A model generated the notes under the pieces. It ran no database searches. It had not been told where the DNA came from and was given only the letters and a program-made list of their open reading frames with translations. A program made the translations under genes and the position numbers. A stretch of 46,968 nt of DNA from Cryobacterium tagatosivorans (lineage in GTDB: Bacteria > Actinomycetota > Actinomycetes > Actinomycetales > Microbacteriaceae), in contig NZ_SOEZ01000016.1 in assembly GCF_004402215.1 (NCBI RefSeq), positions 1 through 46,968 of the forward strand, written 5' to 3'. Below are positions 31,892 to 40,770 of the stretch, piece by piece; positions within the stretch are counted from its first letter, which is position 1, and each line of letters begins with the position of its first letter.

Positions 31892-33589
31892 ATGCAGATC
31901 TTCTCAGGAGTCGGCGTCAGCCCCGGCCGGATCATCGGATCGGTGAGGCAGATGCCCAAACCGGTCAGCGAGCCCGCCAAGGGCGAACGGCTGGCGGAGT
32001 CGACGACGCCCGACGAGGCCGCGGTGCTGCTGCGCACCGCGTCCAGGGCGGTCCACGCGGAACTCAAGGGCCGCTCGGAGGCCGCCCAGGGTGCCGGCAA
32101 GGCCGTGCTCGAGTCGACGGCGTTGATGGCCACCGACCCGTTGCTGATCAAGGGGGCGGTCAAGCTCATCAACGCCCGCACCTCGGCGGAGCGCGCGATC
32201 TGGGAATCCGGGGCATCCGTGGCGGAAATGCTGCACAACCTCGGCGGCTACATGGCCGAACGGGCCGCCGACGTGCTCGACGTGCGCGCCCGGATCGTGG
32301 CCGAGCTCCGCGGGGTGCCGGCGCCCGGCATCCCGCACTCGGACACCCCGTTCATCCTCGTGGGCGAAGACCTGGCCCCGGCGGACACGGCCACCCTCGA
32401 CCCGTCGAAGGTCATGGCCCTGGTGACTTCCGGCGGCGGCCCGCAGTCGCACACGGCCATCATCGCGAGGGCGCTCGGCCTGCCGGCTGTCGTCGCGGCG
32501 GTCGGCGTCGACGAGCTCGACGACGGCACGGAGGTCTACGTCGACGGGGCCGCCGGGACCGTCACGGTGGGCCCCGGTCCGGCCGAGGTCGCCGCGGCCG
32601 AGGCCTGGGTGGCCCTGGCCGCCACGCTCGCGGTCTTCGACGGCAACGGCGGCACGGCCGACGGCCACCTCGTGCCGCTGCTGGCCAATGTCGGCGGCGC
32701 GGCCGACGCGATCGCCGCGGCCGAGGCCGGCGCGCAGGGCGTTGGCCTGCTGCGCACCGAGTTCTGCTTCCTCGGCCGTGACACCGAGCCCTCCATCGAC
32801 GAGCAGGTCGCGGCCTACCGCGGGGTCTTCGACGCCTTCCCCGGCAAGAAGGTCGTCGTGCGCACCCTCGACGCAGGCGCCGACAAGCCGCTGCCCTTTC
32901 TTACCGACGCCACCGAGCCGAACCCGGCCCTGGGCGTTCGCGGCTACCGCACCGACACGGCCAGCCCGGGGGTCCTGGAGCGCCAGCTCGCGGCCATCGC
33001 CACCGCGGCGGACGGCTCGGCCGCCGACGTCTGGGTGATGGCCCCGATGATCGCCACGGCCGAGGAGGCCGGACGCTTCGCCGCCCAGTGCGCCGCCGCC
33101 GGACTGAATACCCCTGGCGTGATGGTCGAGGTCCCGTCCGCCGCGCTCATGGCCGAGACGATCCTCCGCGAAGTGGACTTCGTCAGCCTCGGCACCAACG
33201 ACCTCACCCAGTACGCGATGGCCGCCGACCGACAGCTCGGCCCGCTGGCCGCGCTGAACAACCCGTGGCAGCCCGCCGTGCTCCAGCTGATCCGGCTCAC
33301 CGTGGTCGGCGCCAGGGCCGAGGGACACCACACCGGCGAGGTCAAACCGGTCGGCGTGTGCGGGGAGGCCGCGGCCGACCCGGCCCTGGCCGTCGTGCTC
33401 GTCGGCCTCGGCGTCTCCACCCTGTCGATGACCGCCCGGTCGCTGTCGGCCGTCGACGCGGTGCTCAGCCGGGTCACGCTCGACCAGGCGAAGGAACTCG
33501 CCGGGCTCGCCCTCGCCGCGGCCAGCGCGACGGAAGCCCGGGCGGCCGTCCGCGCGCACCTGCCTATGCTTGACGGCCTCGGCCTGTAA
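31892..33589 (+). CDS. ptsI: Phosphoenolpyruvate-protein phosphotransferase (PTS enzyme I)
   Basis: A 565-residue enzyme I. The active-site His187 lies in TSGGGPQSHTAIIARALGLP. The C-terminal PEP-binding half shows GVGLLRTEFCFLGRD, VRTLDAGADKPLPFL, MVEVPSAALMAE, SLGTNDLTQYAMAADR and VCGEAA. It takes phosphate from PEP and passes it to HPr. The ATG at 31892 has GAGGA upstream, 42 nt after fruA ends. Having the general PTS proteins within the fructose operon fits actinobacteria in which fructose is a main PTS sugar. Confidence 0.96.
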   Translation: MQIFSGVGVSPGRIIGSVRQMPKPVSEPAKGERLAESTTPDEAAVLLRTASRAVHAELKGRSEAAQGAGKAVLESTALMATDPLLIKGAVKLINARTSAERAIWESGASVAEMLHNLGGYMAERAADVLDVRARIVAELRGVPAPGIPHSDTPFILVGEDLAPADTATLDPSKVMALVTSGGGPQSHTAIIARALGLPAVVAAVGVDELDDGTEVYVDGAAGTVTVGPGPAEVAAAEAWVALAATLAVFDGNGGTADGHLVPLLANVGGAADAIAAAEAGAQGVGLLRTEFCFLGRDTEPSIDEQVAAYRGVFDAFPGKKVVVRTLDAGADKPLPFLTDATEPNPALGVRGYRTDTASPGVLERQLAAIATAADGSAADVWVMAPMIATAEEAGRFAAQCAAAGLNTPGVMVEVPSAALMAETILREVDFVSLGTNDLTQYAMAADRQLGPLAALNNPWQPAVLQLIRLTVVGARAEGHHTGEVKPVGVCGEAAADPALAVVLVGLGVSTLSMTARSLSAVDAVLSRVTLDQAKELAGLALAAASATEARAAVRAHLPMLDGLGL

Positions 33590-33692
33590 CCGTCCGCCCC
33601 GCACACCCACGCCAACACCGACGCCGACACCGACGCTCACGTCAACACCGACACCCACGCCCGACCAGCCCGCACACCCAGGAGGACACACC
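33590..33692 (+). other. C/A-rich low-complexity spacer between ptsI and ptsH
   Basis: About 80 nt made of repeated ACACCGACGC and CACCCACGCC words, rich in C and A and nearly free of T, ending in AGGAGG for ptsH. The RNA would be largely unstructured and C-rich, as at 20038-20109, and might serve Rho loading or protect a separate ptsH message. Confidence 0.45.
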
Positions 33693-33971
33693 ATGCACGA
33701 ACGCAAAGCCGTCATTGCCAGCCGCATCGGCCTGCACGCCCGCCCCGCCGGAATCTTCGCCGAAGCCGTCGGCTCGCTGACCATCGAGGTCACCATCGCC
33801 CTTGAGGAAGAGTCGGCCGAAGACGCCATGGATGCCTCGAGCATCCTGTCGCTGATGAGCCTGGGAGCCGCCAACGGAGACATCGTGGTCCTCCGCGCAG
33901 AGGGCGCCGGCGCCGAGGAGGCACTCGAGGCGCTCGTCGCGCTCCTCGAAACCGACCTCGACGCCGAATAG
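33693..33971 (+). CDS. ptsH: Phosphocarrier protein HPr
   Basis: A 92-residue HPr. The phospho-accepting His15 is in IGLHARPAG. The regulatory-serine region reads DASSILSLMSLGA (residues 47-59); Ser50 occupies the position of the HPr kinase target Ser46, although no HPr kinase is seen here. It carries phosphate from enzyme I to FruA. Strong AGGAGG ribosome site, in keeping with its need for high abundance. It is the last gene of the fru operon and is followed by a family C palindrome. Confidence 0.96.
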   Translation: MHERKAVIASRIGLHARPAGIFAEAVGSLTIEVTIALEEESAEDAMDASSILSLMSLGAANGDIVVLRAEGAGAEEALEALVALLETDLDAE

Positions 33972-33984
33972 CCCCTCCCCTCCT

Positions 33985-34049
33985 CACGCGAAACCGCAGT
34001 TGTGCGCGCTAAACCGGGGTTTTAGCGCGCACAACTGCGGTTTCGCGTG
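33985..34049. repeat. Intergenic palindrome, family C, copy 2
   Basis: Perfect 29-nt arms (33985-34013, 34021-34049) around a 7-nt spacer CCGGGGT; the core GCGAAACCGCAGTTGTGCGC is the same as in copy 1 (18256-18320). It lies between convergent genes and overlaps the 3' end of the TspO-like gene, whose last nine codons and stop are inside the right arm. Confidence 0.93.
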
Positions 34050-34825
34050 GGGGGGAGGGCGAGCCTCAGGGTGACGGTGACGATCAGCACGACGACGACC
34101 GCCCCGATCGCGGCGATAGCCGCCGGCACGGAGATCAACTCGCCGGTCAGCCGCGCGACCGCCACCCAGGCCAGACCCCAGCAGAGCGACGCCGCCGGGG
34201 CGAGCCGGCCGCGGCCGGCCACCGCGAGCAGCACGCCGACCAGCCCGGCGACGGCGATCACGCCGACCGCCCAGGCGTCGCGGGCGATGCCGAACCCGTC
34301 GAAACCGGTGGCCGCGAGCACCGCCGTCACGTTCGCCGCGGTGGCCACGCACACCCAGCCGAGGTAGAGCCCGATGGTTCCATCGACGACGACGGTCTCG
34401 GCGAGGTCCTTCGGGCGTGTGGTCACGGTGATCAGGAACGCCCACACCAGGACCGCGAGCAGCAGCACGATCACCGGGACGCTCAGCGCGAGGAGGTCGA
34501 ACTGCACGGTGAGGATCCAGGCGGCGTTGAGAATGAGGGATGCCGCGACCGGATAGCCCAGGCGACGCTGGCGGTCATCCGTTTTCTGCCGCGGCAGGAA
34601 CTGCCAGATCGCGTACGCGATGAGTCCCAGGTAAATGGCACTCCAGATGCCGAATGCGGGCCCGCTCGGGGCAATTGGCGTCGCGTCCGCCGAGAGGGCA
34701 CCGCCCGACGCCTCCTGGATCGGCGTACCGCCGGCGGCCCCGGAGCCGATAAATGATCCAACGATGGCCAGGACGGCGCTCACGCCGACGACCGTTTGGC
34801 GCAGCAAATCATTGGGTTGGGGCAT
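34022..34825 (-). CDS. TspO/MBR-like tryptophan-rich membrane protein
   Basis: A 267-residue membrane protein with about seven helices. GPAFGIWSAIYLGLIAYAIWQFLP near residue 55, here GPAFGIWSAIYLGL, plus ILNAAWI and GLYLGWV, match the TspO/MBR (translocator protein) pattern, in which these residues line a tetrapyrrole/cholesterol-like ligand site. The protein is longer than the usual 160 residues, with an added C-terminal pair of helices. The last residues (TRNRSCAR) are encoded by a repeat arm and are unlikely to matter. GGAGG precedes the ATG at 34825. Confidence 0.8.
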   Translation of the reverse strand: MPQPNDLLRQTVVGVSAVLAIVGSFIGSGAAGGTPIQEASGGALSADATPIAPSGPAFGIWSAIYLGLIAYAIWQFLPRQKTDDRQRRLGYPVAASLILNAAWILTVQFDLLALSVPVIVLLLAVLVWAFLITVTTRPKDLAETVVVDGTIGLYLGWVCVATAANVTAVLAATGFDGFGIARDAWAVGVIAVAGLVGVLLAVAGRGRLAPAASLCWGLAWVAVARLTGELISVPAAIAAIGAVVVVLIVTVTLRLALPPTRNRSCAR

Positions 34826-34940
34826 GAAATCCTCCGTCTGCTCAGCGTGACCCGGGTTGCGGCCGCCGCATCACCGGCGACCTACCCAACATCATGGCCG
34901 GGTGCTGCCCGCTCTGCCGCGATCCGCGCCGCCCGCGCCA

Positions 34941-34999
34941 CTCAGTTGCGGACAAAGTACCTTCCCGGGCGCTGGGAAGGTACTTTGTCCGCAACTCAG
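34941..34999. repeat. Intergenic palindrome, family A, copy 2
   Basis: Arms of 26 nt (34941-34966, 34974-34999) differ at one position around a 7-nt spacer. The arm includes AGTTGCGGACAAAGTACC. It lies in a divergent gap, upstream of both neighbouring genes, where a terminator would not be expected. Confidence 0.92.
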
Positions 35000-35074
35000 G
35001 TTCCGTGCTCCGACGGCCGGCCGACACGCCGAGGGCACTGGGCCAGCGTCGGCGTGGCCGCACGGCAGCGCTGG

Positions 35075-35096
35075 TAGGCTCGGCGGACCAAGAGGT
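35075..35096 (+). promoter_or_regulatory. Conserved promoter block of GGDEF-EAL gene 1
   Basis: TAGGCTCGGCGGACCAAGAG, 42 nt before the GTG start, matches the block at 37494-37515 in front of the paralogous gene. TAGGCT is a good -10 box; the GGCGGACCA that follows is also conserved, suggesting a shared control site near the transcript start. Confidence 0.5.
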
Positions 35097-35122
35097 CGTG
35101 GGGACAGCAAAAGGGGGCTTGA

Positions 35123-37408
35123 GTGTTGCGAAGTTTTCGCGCGCCCGAGCCCGGCGACTCTTCCCCGACGGTGAACCGATTCCGGTTCTTGCCGCTGTGG
35201 GGCATGGGCGTGCTACTCGGCGCCTACATCCTCGGCCTGACCCTCCCGTCCGCCGGGTTCAGCCTTCCCGTTGACGGATGGCTCGGGCTGGCCACGCAGT
35301 ACGCTCCGGCCGTCGTCTGCTGGATCGTCGCGGTCCGCACCCGTTTCCGGCGGGGCACGGTGGTCCTGGCCGCCCTCGCACTCACCTCGTTCGCACTGGG
35401 CAACACCTACTACGTCGCGGCGGCGGCCGGCGGGGCCGAGCTCCCCTACCCCTCCCTCGCCGATGTCGGCTACCTGCTGTTCTATCCGCTGATGTTGTGC
35501 GCGCTCGCCGTGCTCATCCGCCGCCTGCGCGCCCTCACCCTGCCCGTGCTGCTCGACAGCGCCGTGGGTGCCATGGGCGCCTCCGCGGTGCTGGCGGTCC
35601 TGCTCAGCCCGGTCCTGGATTCGGCAGTCGCCGGCCCGCTGTCGCTCGGAACCGTCGTTGCGGTCGCCTTCCCCCTGTTCGACCTGTTGCTCGTCGCGGC
35701 CGTCGTCGGCATCGCCGCCACCCAGGTCTTCCAGAGCGGACGCCGCTGGATCCTGCTGACGCTCGGGCTGCTCGTCCTGGCCGCCGCCGACGTCGTCTAT
35801 GCCCTGCGCTTGTCGGCGGGCACCTACGAAGTCGGCACCCCCCTCGACGCCGGCTGGGCCATCGGACTCGCGCTGGTGGCGATCTGGGTCGACGGTGCCG
35901 AGCGCTCCCCCGCCGGGGCCCAGCGCACGCACACCGGCGCGTGGACCCTCGTGGTCCCCGCAGCCGCCACCGCGGCGGGACTGGCGGTCCTCATCCTGAG
36001 CAGCCGGACCCAGGAGTCCGCGCTCGCGGTCGCCCTGGCCGCCCTCACCCTGGTCTTCGCCGCCGTCCGCACGCAGCTCGCCTTTCGCGAGCTGGTGAAG
36101 ATGGGCGACCTCCGCCGGCAGGTCTTCACCGACGACCTGACCGGGCTGCCGAACCGGCGCGCCCTGTACGCGGACGTGCCCGAGCGCCTGACGAACTGCG
36201 AAGGCGGGCGGAGCGCACTCCTGCTGCTGGACCTCGACCGGTTCAAGGAAGTCAACGACAGCCTGGGCCACGACATCGGCGACCGGCTGCTCGTCCAGGT
36301 CGGCGAGCGGCTCTCCGGCCAGTTGCGCCCCGGCGACCTGCTGGCGCGGCTCGGCGGCGACGAGTTCGCGCTTCTGCTGGACGATGCGGGACCGGAGCTG
36401 GCGGTTGCCGTCGCCGACAACCTGCACACCCTGCTCGCCGCGCCGTTCACGCTCGCCGGAATCGCGGTGCAGACCGACGTCAGTATCGGGATCGCGCTGT
36501 ATCCGGAGCAGGGCAATGATTTCCGTGCGCTGCTGCGCCGGGCCGACATGGCCATGTACAAGGCCAAGGCCGCGCGCACCGGGCACCACGTCTTCGTCAG
36601 CTCGGACGATCGCCACGGGGACGACCGGCTGCGCACGCTGCAGGAGCTGCGCACCGCGCTCACCCGCGATGAGCTGGTGCTCCACTACCAGCCCAAGGTC
36701 GACCTCGACACCGGCGAGGTGCACGGGGTCGAGGCGCTCGTGCGCTGGCATCACCCGGTGCGCGGCCTGCTCTACCCCGATGCGTTCCTCGAACTCGTCG
36801 AAGAGGCCGGGCTCATGCGCGAGATGACCAATCTCGTGCTGCGAAAGGCGCTCGACCAGGCGGTGATCTGGCAGGCCCAGGGCACACCCCTGACCGTCGC
36901 GGTGAACCTCTCGGCCAGTTCGCTGATGGACGCCGAGCTGCCCGAACGGGTCGCCGCCATGGTCGACGAGCGAGGCCTGGACACCTCCGCCCTGGCGCTG
37001 GAGATCACCGAGGACTTCCTGATGGCCGACCGGGGCAGGGGCAAGGCCATCCTGACCAGGCTGCGCGAAGCCGGCATCCAGATCGCCATCGACGACTTCG
37101 GCACCGGCTACAGCTCTCTCGCGTACCTGCGCGACCTGCCGATCGACGAGCTCAAGCTCGACCGATCCTTCGTCATGCCGATGGCCGGCGATCCCCGAGC
37201 CGCGGCGCTGGTCGCGTCGACGATCCACCTCGCCCACAGCCTCGGACTGCGGATGGTGGCCGAGGGTGTCGAGGATGCCGCATCCCTCGACCAGCTGGTC
37301 GGCTTCGGCTGCGATCACGCCCAGGGTTTCTACCTGTCCAGGCCCGTCGCCGCCGCCGATCTCGAACGCTGGCTGGCCTCCCGCGCCGAGGGCGCACTCA
37401 CCACGTAG
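35123..37408 (+). CDS. Membrane-bound GGDEF-EAL c-di-GMP enzyme 1
   Basis: A 761-residue protein. Residues 20-310 hold about nine membrane helices of an actinobacterial sensor type; the stretch SLADVGYLLFYPLML is strongly conserved with the paralog. A GGDEF domain follows (LTGLPNRRALYAD, LGGDEFALLLDD with GGDEF at 411-415) and then an EAL domain (VEALVRW with Glu537, ITEDFLMAD, IDDFGTGYSSLAYLR, KLDRSFV, AEGVED, QGFYLSRP). Both active sites look intact, so it could make and break cyclic di-GMP in response to a membrane signal. The GTG start follows AAAGGGGG. It is 138 nt upstream of a paralog of almost the same length. Confidence 0.92.
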   Translation: MLRSFRAPEPGDSSPTVNRFRFLPLWGMGVLLGAYILGLTLPSAGFSLPVDGWLGLATQYAPAVVCWIVAVRTRFRRGTVVLAALALTSFALGNTYYVAAAAGGAELPYPSLADVGYLLFYPLMLCALAVLIRRLRALTLPVLLDSAVGAMGASAVLAVLLSPVLDSAVAGPLSLGTVVAVAFPLFDLLLVAAVVGIAATQVFQSGRRWILLTLGLLVLAAADVVYALRLSAGTYEVGTPLDAGWAIGLALVAIWVDGAERSPAGAQRTHTGAWTLVVPAAATAAGLAVLILSSRTQESALAVALAALTLVFAAVRTQLAFRELVKMGDLRRQVFTDDLTGLPNRRALYADVPERLTNCEGGRSALLLLDLDRFKEVNDSLGHDIGDRLLVQVGERLSGQLRPGDLLARLGGDEFALLLDDAGPELAVAVADNLHTLLAAPFTLAGIAVQTDVSIGIALYPEQGNDFRALLRRADMAMYKAKAARTGHHVFVSSDDRHGDDRLRTLQELRTALTRDELVLHYQPKVDLDTGEVHGVEALVRWHHPVRGLLYPDAFLELVEEAGLMREMTNLVLRKALDQAVIWQAQGTPLTVAVNLSASSLMDAELPERVAAMVDERGLDTSALALEITEDFLMADRGRGKAILTRLREAGIQIAIDDFGTGYSSLAYLRDLPIDELKLDRSFVMPMAGDPRAAALVASTIHLAHSLGLRMVAEGVEDAASLDQLVGFGCDHAQGFYLSRPVAAADLERWLASRAEGALTT

Positions 37409-37493
37409 CCCGCGCCCCGGGCCTCGGCCCGGCTGTCCCGACTTCAGGGATTCCCGCGTGGTGTCGCGCCCGGGTTCCGCGTGCGGGCCGGGA

Positions 37494-37515
37494 TAGGCTC
37501 AGGCGAACCAGGGGG
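37494..37515 (+). promoter_or_regulatory. Conserved promoter block of GGDEF-EAL gene 2
   Basis: TAGGCTCAGGCGAACCAGGG, 47 nt before the GTG at 37547, is the counterpart of the block at 35075-35096. The second gene therefore has its own promoter, duplicated along with the coding region. Confidence 0.5.
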
Positions 37516-37546
37516 CTGGACGCGGGGCGTAAGACAAGGATCTCGA

Positions 37547-39841
37547 GTGCACGCTAGCCTGCCCGCCAACCGCTCCCGGGCACTCGCCCGCGCCGCAGCC
37601 CGGGTCAACACGGGGCTGGTCTGGGCCATGGGTCTCCTGCTGGGCTCCTACGTGGGAGGACTTGCCCTGCACGGCGAGGGATTCAATCTGCTCGTCGACG
37701 GGTGGCTCGCGCTGCTGACTCAGTGGGTTCCCGTTGCAATCTTCTGGCTGGCCGCGCTCCGCACCCGCTTCCGCCGGCCGGAGATCCTCCTCGCGGCGGC
37801 GGCCGTCACGTCGTCGGCCCTCGGCGACACCTTCTACCTCCTGGCCCTCGACGGCTCGTCCGCCGCCCCATTCCCCTCTCTCGCCGACATCGGCTACCTG
37901 CTCTTCTACCCCCTGATGCTGGCCGCCCTGGCCACTCTCGTGCGCCGGGAGGCCCTCTCGCTGGCCTGGCCGGTGGTCCTGGACGGAGTCGTCGGCTCGC
38001 TCGGCGCGGCCGCGGTGCTGGCGGTCCTGCTCGCTCCCATCCTGGACTCCGCCACGGCCGGCCCGTCCGTCCTGGCCACCGCGGTCGCCGTCGCCTATCC
38101 CCTTTTCGACCTGCTCCTGGTGGCCGCGGCCGTCGGGATCGCCGCGACCCAGGGCCTCGATATCGGCCGTCGCTGGGGACTGCTCGTGCTCGGCCTCTTC
38201 GTCTACGCGGCCGCCGACGTCGCCTACGCCCTCCTCGAGCTCGACGGGCAATACGCCGTCGGCACCCTGCTCGACGCGACCTGGCCGATCGGACTCGCGC
38301 TGATCACCCTCTGGGCCGAGGGCGCGGCCAGACGGGGAAGGCAGCACGGCCGCGCGGCAGCATCCGCCCCGGCGCTGGCCGTTCCGGCCGTCGCCGTGCT
38401 CGCGGCGCTGGGCGTCCTCATCCTGGGCAGCCGCACTCCCCTCTCGGAACTCGCCCTGGTCCTGGCCAGCGGCACGATGGGCCTCGCCGCGGTCCCGCTG
38501 ATCTTCCGCCAACGGCTGCTGCGGCGCCAGGCGGCCACCGACGAGCTGACCGGGCTGCCGAACCGACGCAGGCTGTACGCGGAGGTGCCGGTGCGCCTGG
38601 CCGCCGCTCCCGACCGCCCCCGCGCGCTGCTGCTGCTCGACCTCGACCGGTTCAAGGAGGTCAACGACAGCCTCGGCCACGACGTCGGTGACCAGCTGCT
38701 CGTGCAGGTCGGCGAGCGGCTGTCCAGCCACCTGCGCGGCAGCGACCTGCTCGCCCGGCTCGGCGGGGATGAGTTCGCGATCCTGCTCGACGACACCGGA
38801 TACCTCCGTTCGGTGGCCGTCGCCGTCGGGCTGAAGGAGGCCCTCGCAGAGCCGTTCACCCTCAGCGGCATCGCCCTCACGGTCAACGTCAGCATCGGGA
38901 TCGCGCTGTTCCCCGACCAGGGCAACGACCTCGGGACCCTGATGCGCCGCGCGGACCTGGCGATGTACCGCGCGAAGGACGCCCGCAGCGGACACCACGT
39001 CTACGTCAGCGACGACGACACCCACGGCGACGACCGGCTGCGCACTCTCGAAGAGCTCCGCACCGCGCTCGTCAGCGACGAACTGATCCTGCACTACCAG
39101 CCCAAGGTCGACCTCGCCACCGGCGACGTGCACGGCGTGGAAGCCCTCGTGCGCTGGAACCATCCCGCCCGCGGCCTGCTCTACCCGGATGCCTTCCTCG
39201 GCCTGGTCGAGGAGGCCGGGCTCATGCCCGAACTGACCTGCCTGGTGCTCGGCCAGGCACTGGACCAGGCCGCGCGCTGGCAGGAGCAGGGCAACCCGTT
39301 GACGGTCTCGGTGAACCTGTCCGCCAGCTCGCTGAAAAACGCCGATCTCCCCGAGCGGATCATCGCCATGGTCGAAGCGCGCGGCCTTCCCCCGCACGCC
39401 CTCATGCTCGAGATCACCGAGGAGTTCCTCATGGCCGACCGGGAGAAGGCCCGCGCGATCCTGGGCCGCCTCCGCGGCGGCGGCATCCGGATCGCCATCG
39501 ACGACTTCGGCACCGGCTACAGTTCGCTGGCCTACCTGCGCGACCTCCCGGTGGACGAACTCAAGCTCGACCGTTCCTTCGTCATGCCCATGTCCGACGA
39601 CACCCGGGCCGCCGCCCTGGTCGCCTCGACGATCAACCTGGCGCACAGCCTCGGCCTGCGCATGGTCGCCGAGGGGGTCGAGGATGCCGCGGCCTACGAC
39701 GAGCTCGTGGGTTACGGCTGCGACCACGCCCAGGGCTACCACCTGTCGCGGCCGGTGCCGGCGGCCGAGCTCGACCTCTGGCTGGCCGAGCGCCCGCTGC
39801 CCGCCGCGGCAGCCCAGGGGGCCCAGGTGTACGAGCACTGA
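37547..39841 (+). CDS. Membrane-bound GGDEF-EAL c-di-GMP enzyme 2 (tandem paralog)
   Basis: A 764-residue paralog of the preceding gene, similar along its whole length. The N-terminal membrane sensor shows SLADIGYLLFYPLML; the GGDEF motif is at 406-410 (LGGDEFAILLDD) and the EAL motif at 532-534 (VEALVRW), with ITEEFLMAD, IDDFGTGYSSLAYLR and AEGVED. The sensor halves differ more than the catalytic halves, as expected if the copies now sense different signals. GTG 37547 has AAGGA upstream and matches the paralog start context; a longer in-frame start at 37481 would read through the promoter block. Confidence 0.92.
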   Translation: MHASLPANRSRALARAAARVNTGLVWAMGLLLGSYVGGLALHGEGFNLLVDGWLALLTQWVPVAIFWLAALRTRFRRPEILLAAAAVTSSALGDTFYLLALDGSSAAPFPSLADIGYLLFYPLMLAALATLVRREALSLAWPVVLDGVVGSLGAAAVLAVLLAPILDSATAGPSVLATAVAVAYPLFDLLLVAAAVGIAATQGLDIGRRWGLLVLGLFVYAAADVAYALLELDGQYAVGTLLDATWPIGLALITLWAEGAARRGRQHGRAAASAPALAVPAVAVLAALGVLILGSRTPLSELALVLASGTMGLAAVPLIFRQRLLRRQAATDELTGLPNRRRLYAEVPVRLAAAPDRPRALLLLDLDRFKEVNDSLGHDVGDQLLVQVGERLSSHLRGSDLLARLGGDEFAILLDDTGYLRSVAVAVGLKEALAEPFTLSGIALTVNVSIGIALFPDQGNDLGTLMRRADLAMYRAKDARSGHHVYVSDDDTHGDDRLRTLEELRTALVSDELILHYQPKVDLATGDVHGVEALVRWNHPARGLLYPDAFLGLVEEAGLMPELTCLVLGQALDQAARWQEQGNPLTVSVNLSASSLKNADLPERIIAMVEARGLPPHALMLEITEEFLMADREKARAILGRLRGGGIRIAIDDFGTGYSSLAYLRDLPVDELKLDRSFVMPMSDDTRAAALVASTINLAHSLGLRMVAEGVEDAAAYDELVGYGCDHAQGYHLSRPVPAAELDLWLAERPLPAAAAQGAQVYEH

Positions 39842-39906
39842 TTGCTCCACCTTGTGCGGGAAACCGCCCGGGGCCAGACTTCGAATGAAGGGCTGGAAGC
39901 AATCGA

Positions 39907-40743
39907 ATGGGGGGCCTCATGAGACCCCGTTCCGCACGCAGTGGCGCACGCCTCGCCGAACAGGTCGCGCCTCGCCGGGTGCTGGTGCCGCTGGCTCTCC
40001 TGCCGGTCGTTGTCGTGCCCGTGGTTCTGGCGCTCGCCGCCTGCACCACACAGGCGCCGATCCCCGGGGACACTCACGCGTCGCCGACCAGCACCGCCAG
40101 CCCCACGACGCCCGGCAGTTCCACGCCGACGCCGACGACCACTCCACCGCCGGATGACGAGCCGGCGCCCCCGGACGACGGCGACCGCGTCATCAGCTCG
40201 CGGATCGCGAAGGACTGGGGCTGGCCGGGGCCCGGCGAGCCCTACCGGGTGGCGCACGAGAACGAGGTGCCGATCGCCCCGCCGCCCGCGCCGCCGTTGC
40301 CGTACCTGTACTCGATCGCCGCGGGAGCGCATCCGTCGGACAACCCGCCGTACAACCAGCTGAGCTTCCGCTTCCAGAACGGCTTCCCCAGCTACGACAT
40401 CGAATACGTGCCCAAGCTCATCGCCGACGGCAGCGGTGCGAACATCCCGATGCCCGGCACCAACGCGATCCTGCGGGTGGTCTTCCGGCAGGCCCAGGCC
40501 CACCTGGAGAACGGCACCTCGAGCATCGTCTCGGCGCCGGCGCCCGTCATCGGCTACCCGGCCATCACCCGGTACGCCTCCGGGGGCGATTTCGAAGGCT
40601 ACGTCAGCTACGGGATCGGTGTCGGCCGGCCCGCCGACACGAACCCGCAGACCCGGGTGCGGGTCTACGAGGTGGAGAAGATCGAGCTCGGCCGGCACCT
40701 CTACGTGGTGGCCATCCAGATCGACGCGACGCCCTGGCGGTAG
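39907..40743 (+). CDS. AMIN-like domain lipoprotein
   Basis: A 278-residue secreted lipoprotein. A basic N-terminus and hydrophobic helix end in the lipobox LALAAC (Cys46 from this start), followed by a Ser/Thr/Pro linker (to about residue 92). The C-terminal domain (QLSFRFQNGFPSYDIEYVP, LRVVFRQAQAHLEN, DFEGYVSYGIGVG, YVVAIQI) fits the AMIN-like family found in actinobacterial cell-surface proteins, which probably bind cell-wall or surface polymers. ATG 39919 is an alternative start. It is 65 nt after the second GGDEF-EAL gene and could be in its operon. Confidence 0.78.
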   Translation: MGGLMRPRSARSGARLAEQVAPRRVLVPLALLPVVVVPVVLALAACTTQAPIPGDTHASPTSTASPTTPGSSTPTPTTTPPPDDEPAPPDDGDRVISSRIAKDWGWPGPGEPYRVAHENEVPIAPPPAPPLPYLYSIAAGAHPSDNPPYNQLSFRFQNGFPSYDIEYVPKLIADGSGANIPMPGTNAILRVVFRQAQAHLENGTSSIVSAPAPVIGYPAITRYASGGDFEGYVSYGIGVGRPADTNPQTRVRVYEVEKIELGRHLYVVAIQIDATPWR

Positions 40744-40770
40744 CGCCGTCGTCGGCATGCCCGCGTCGAC

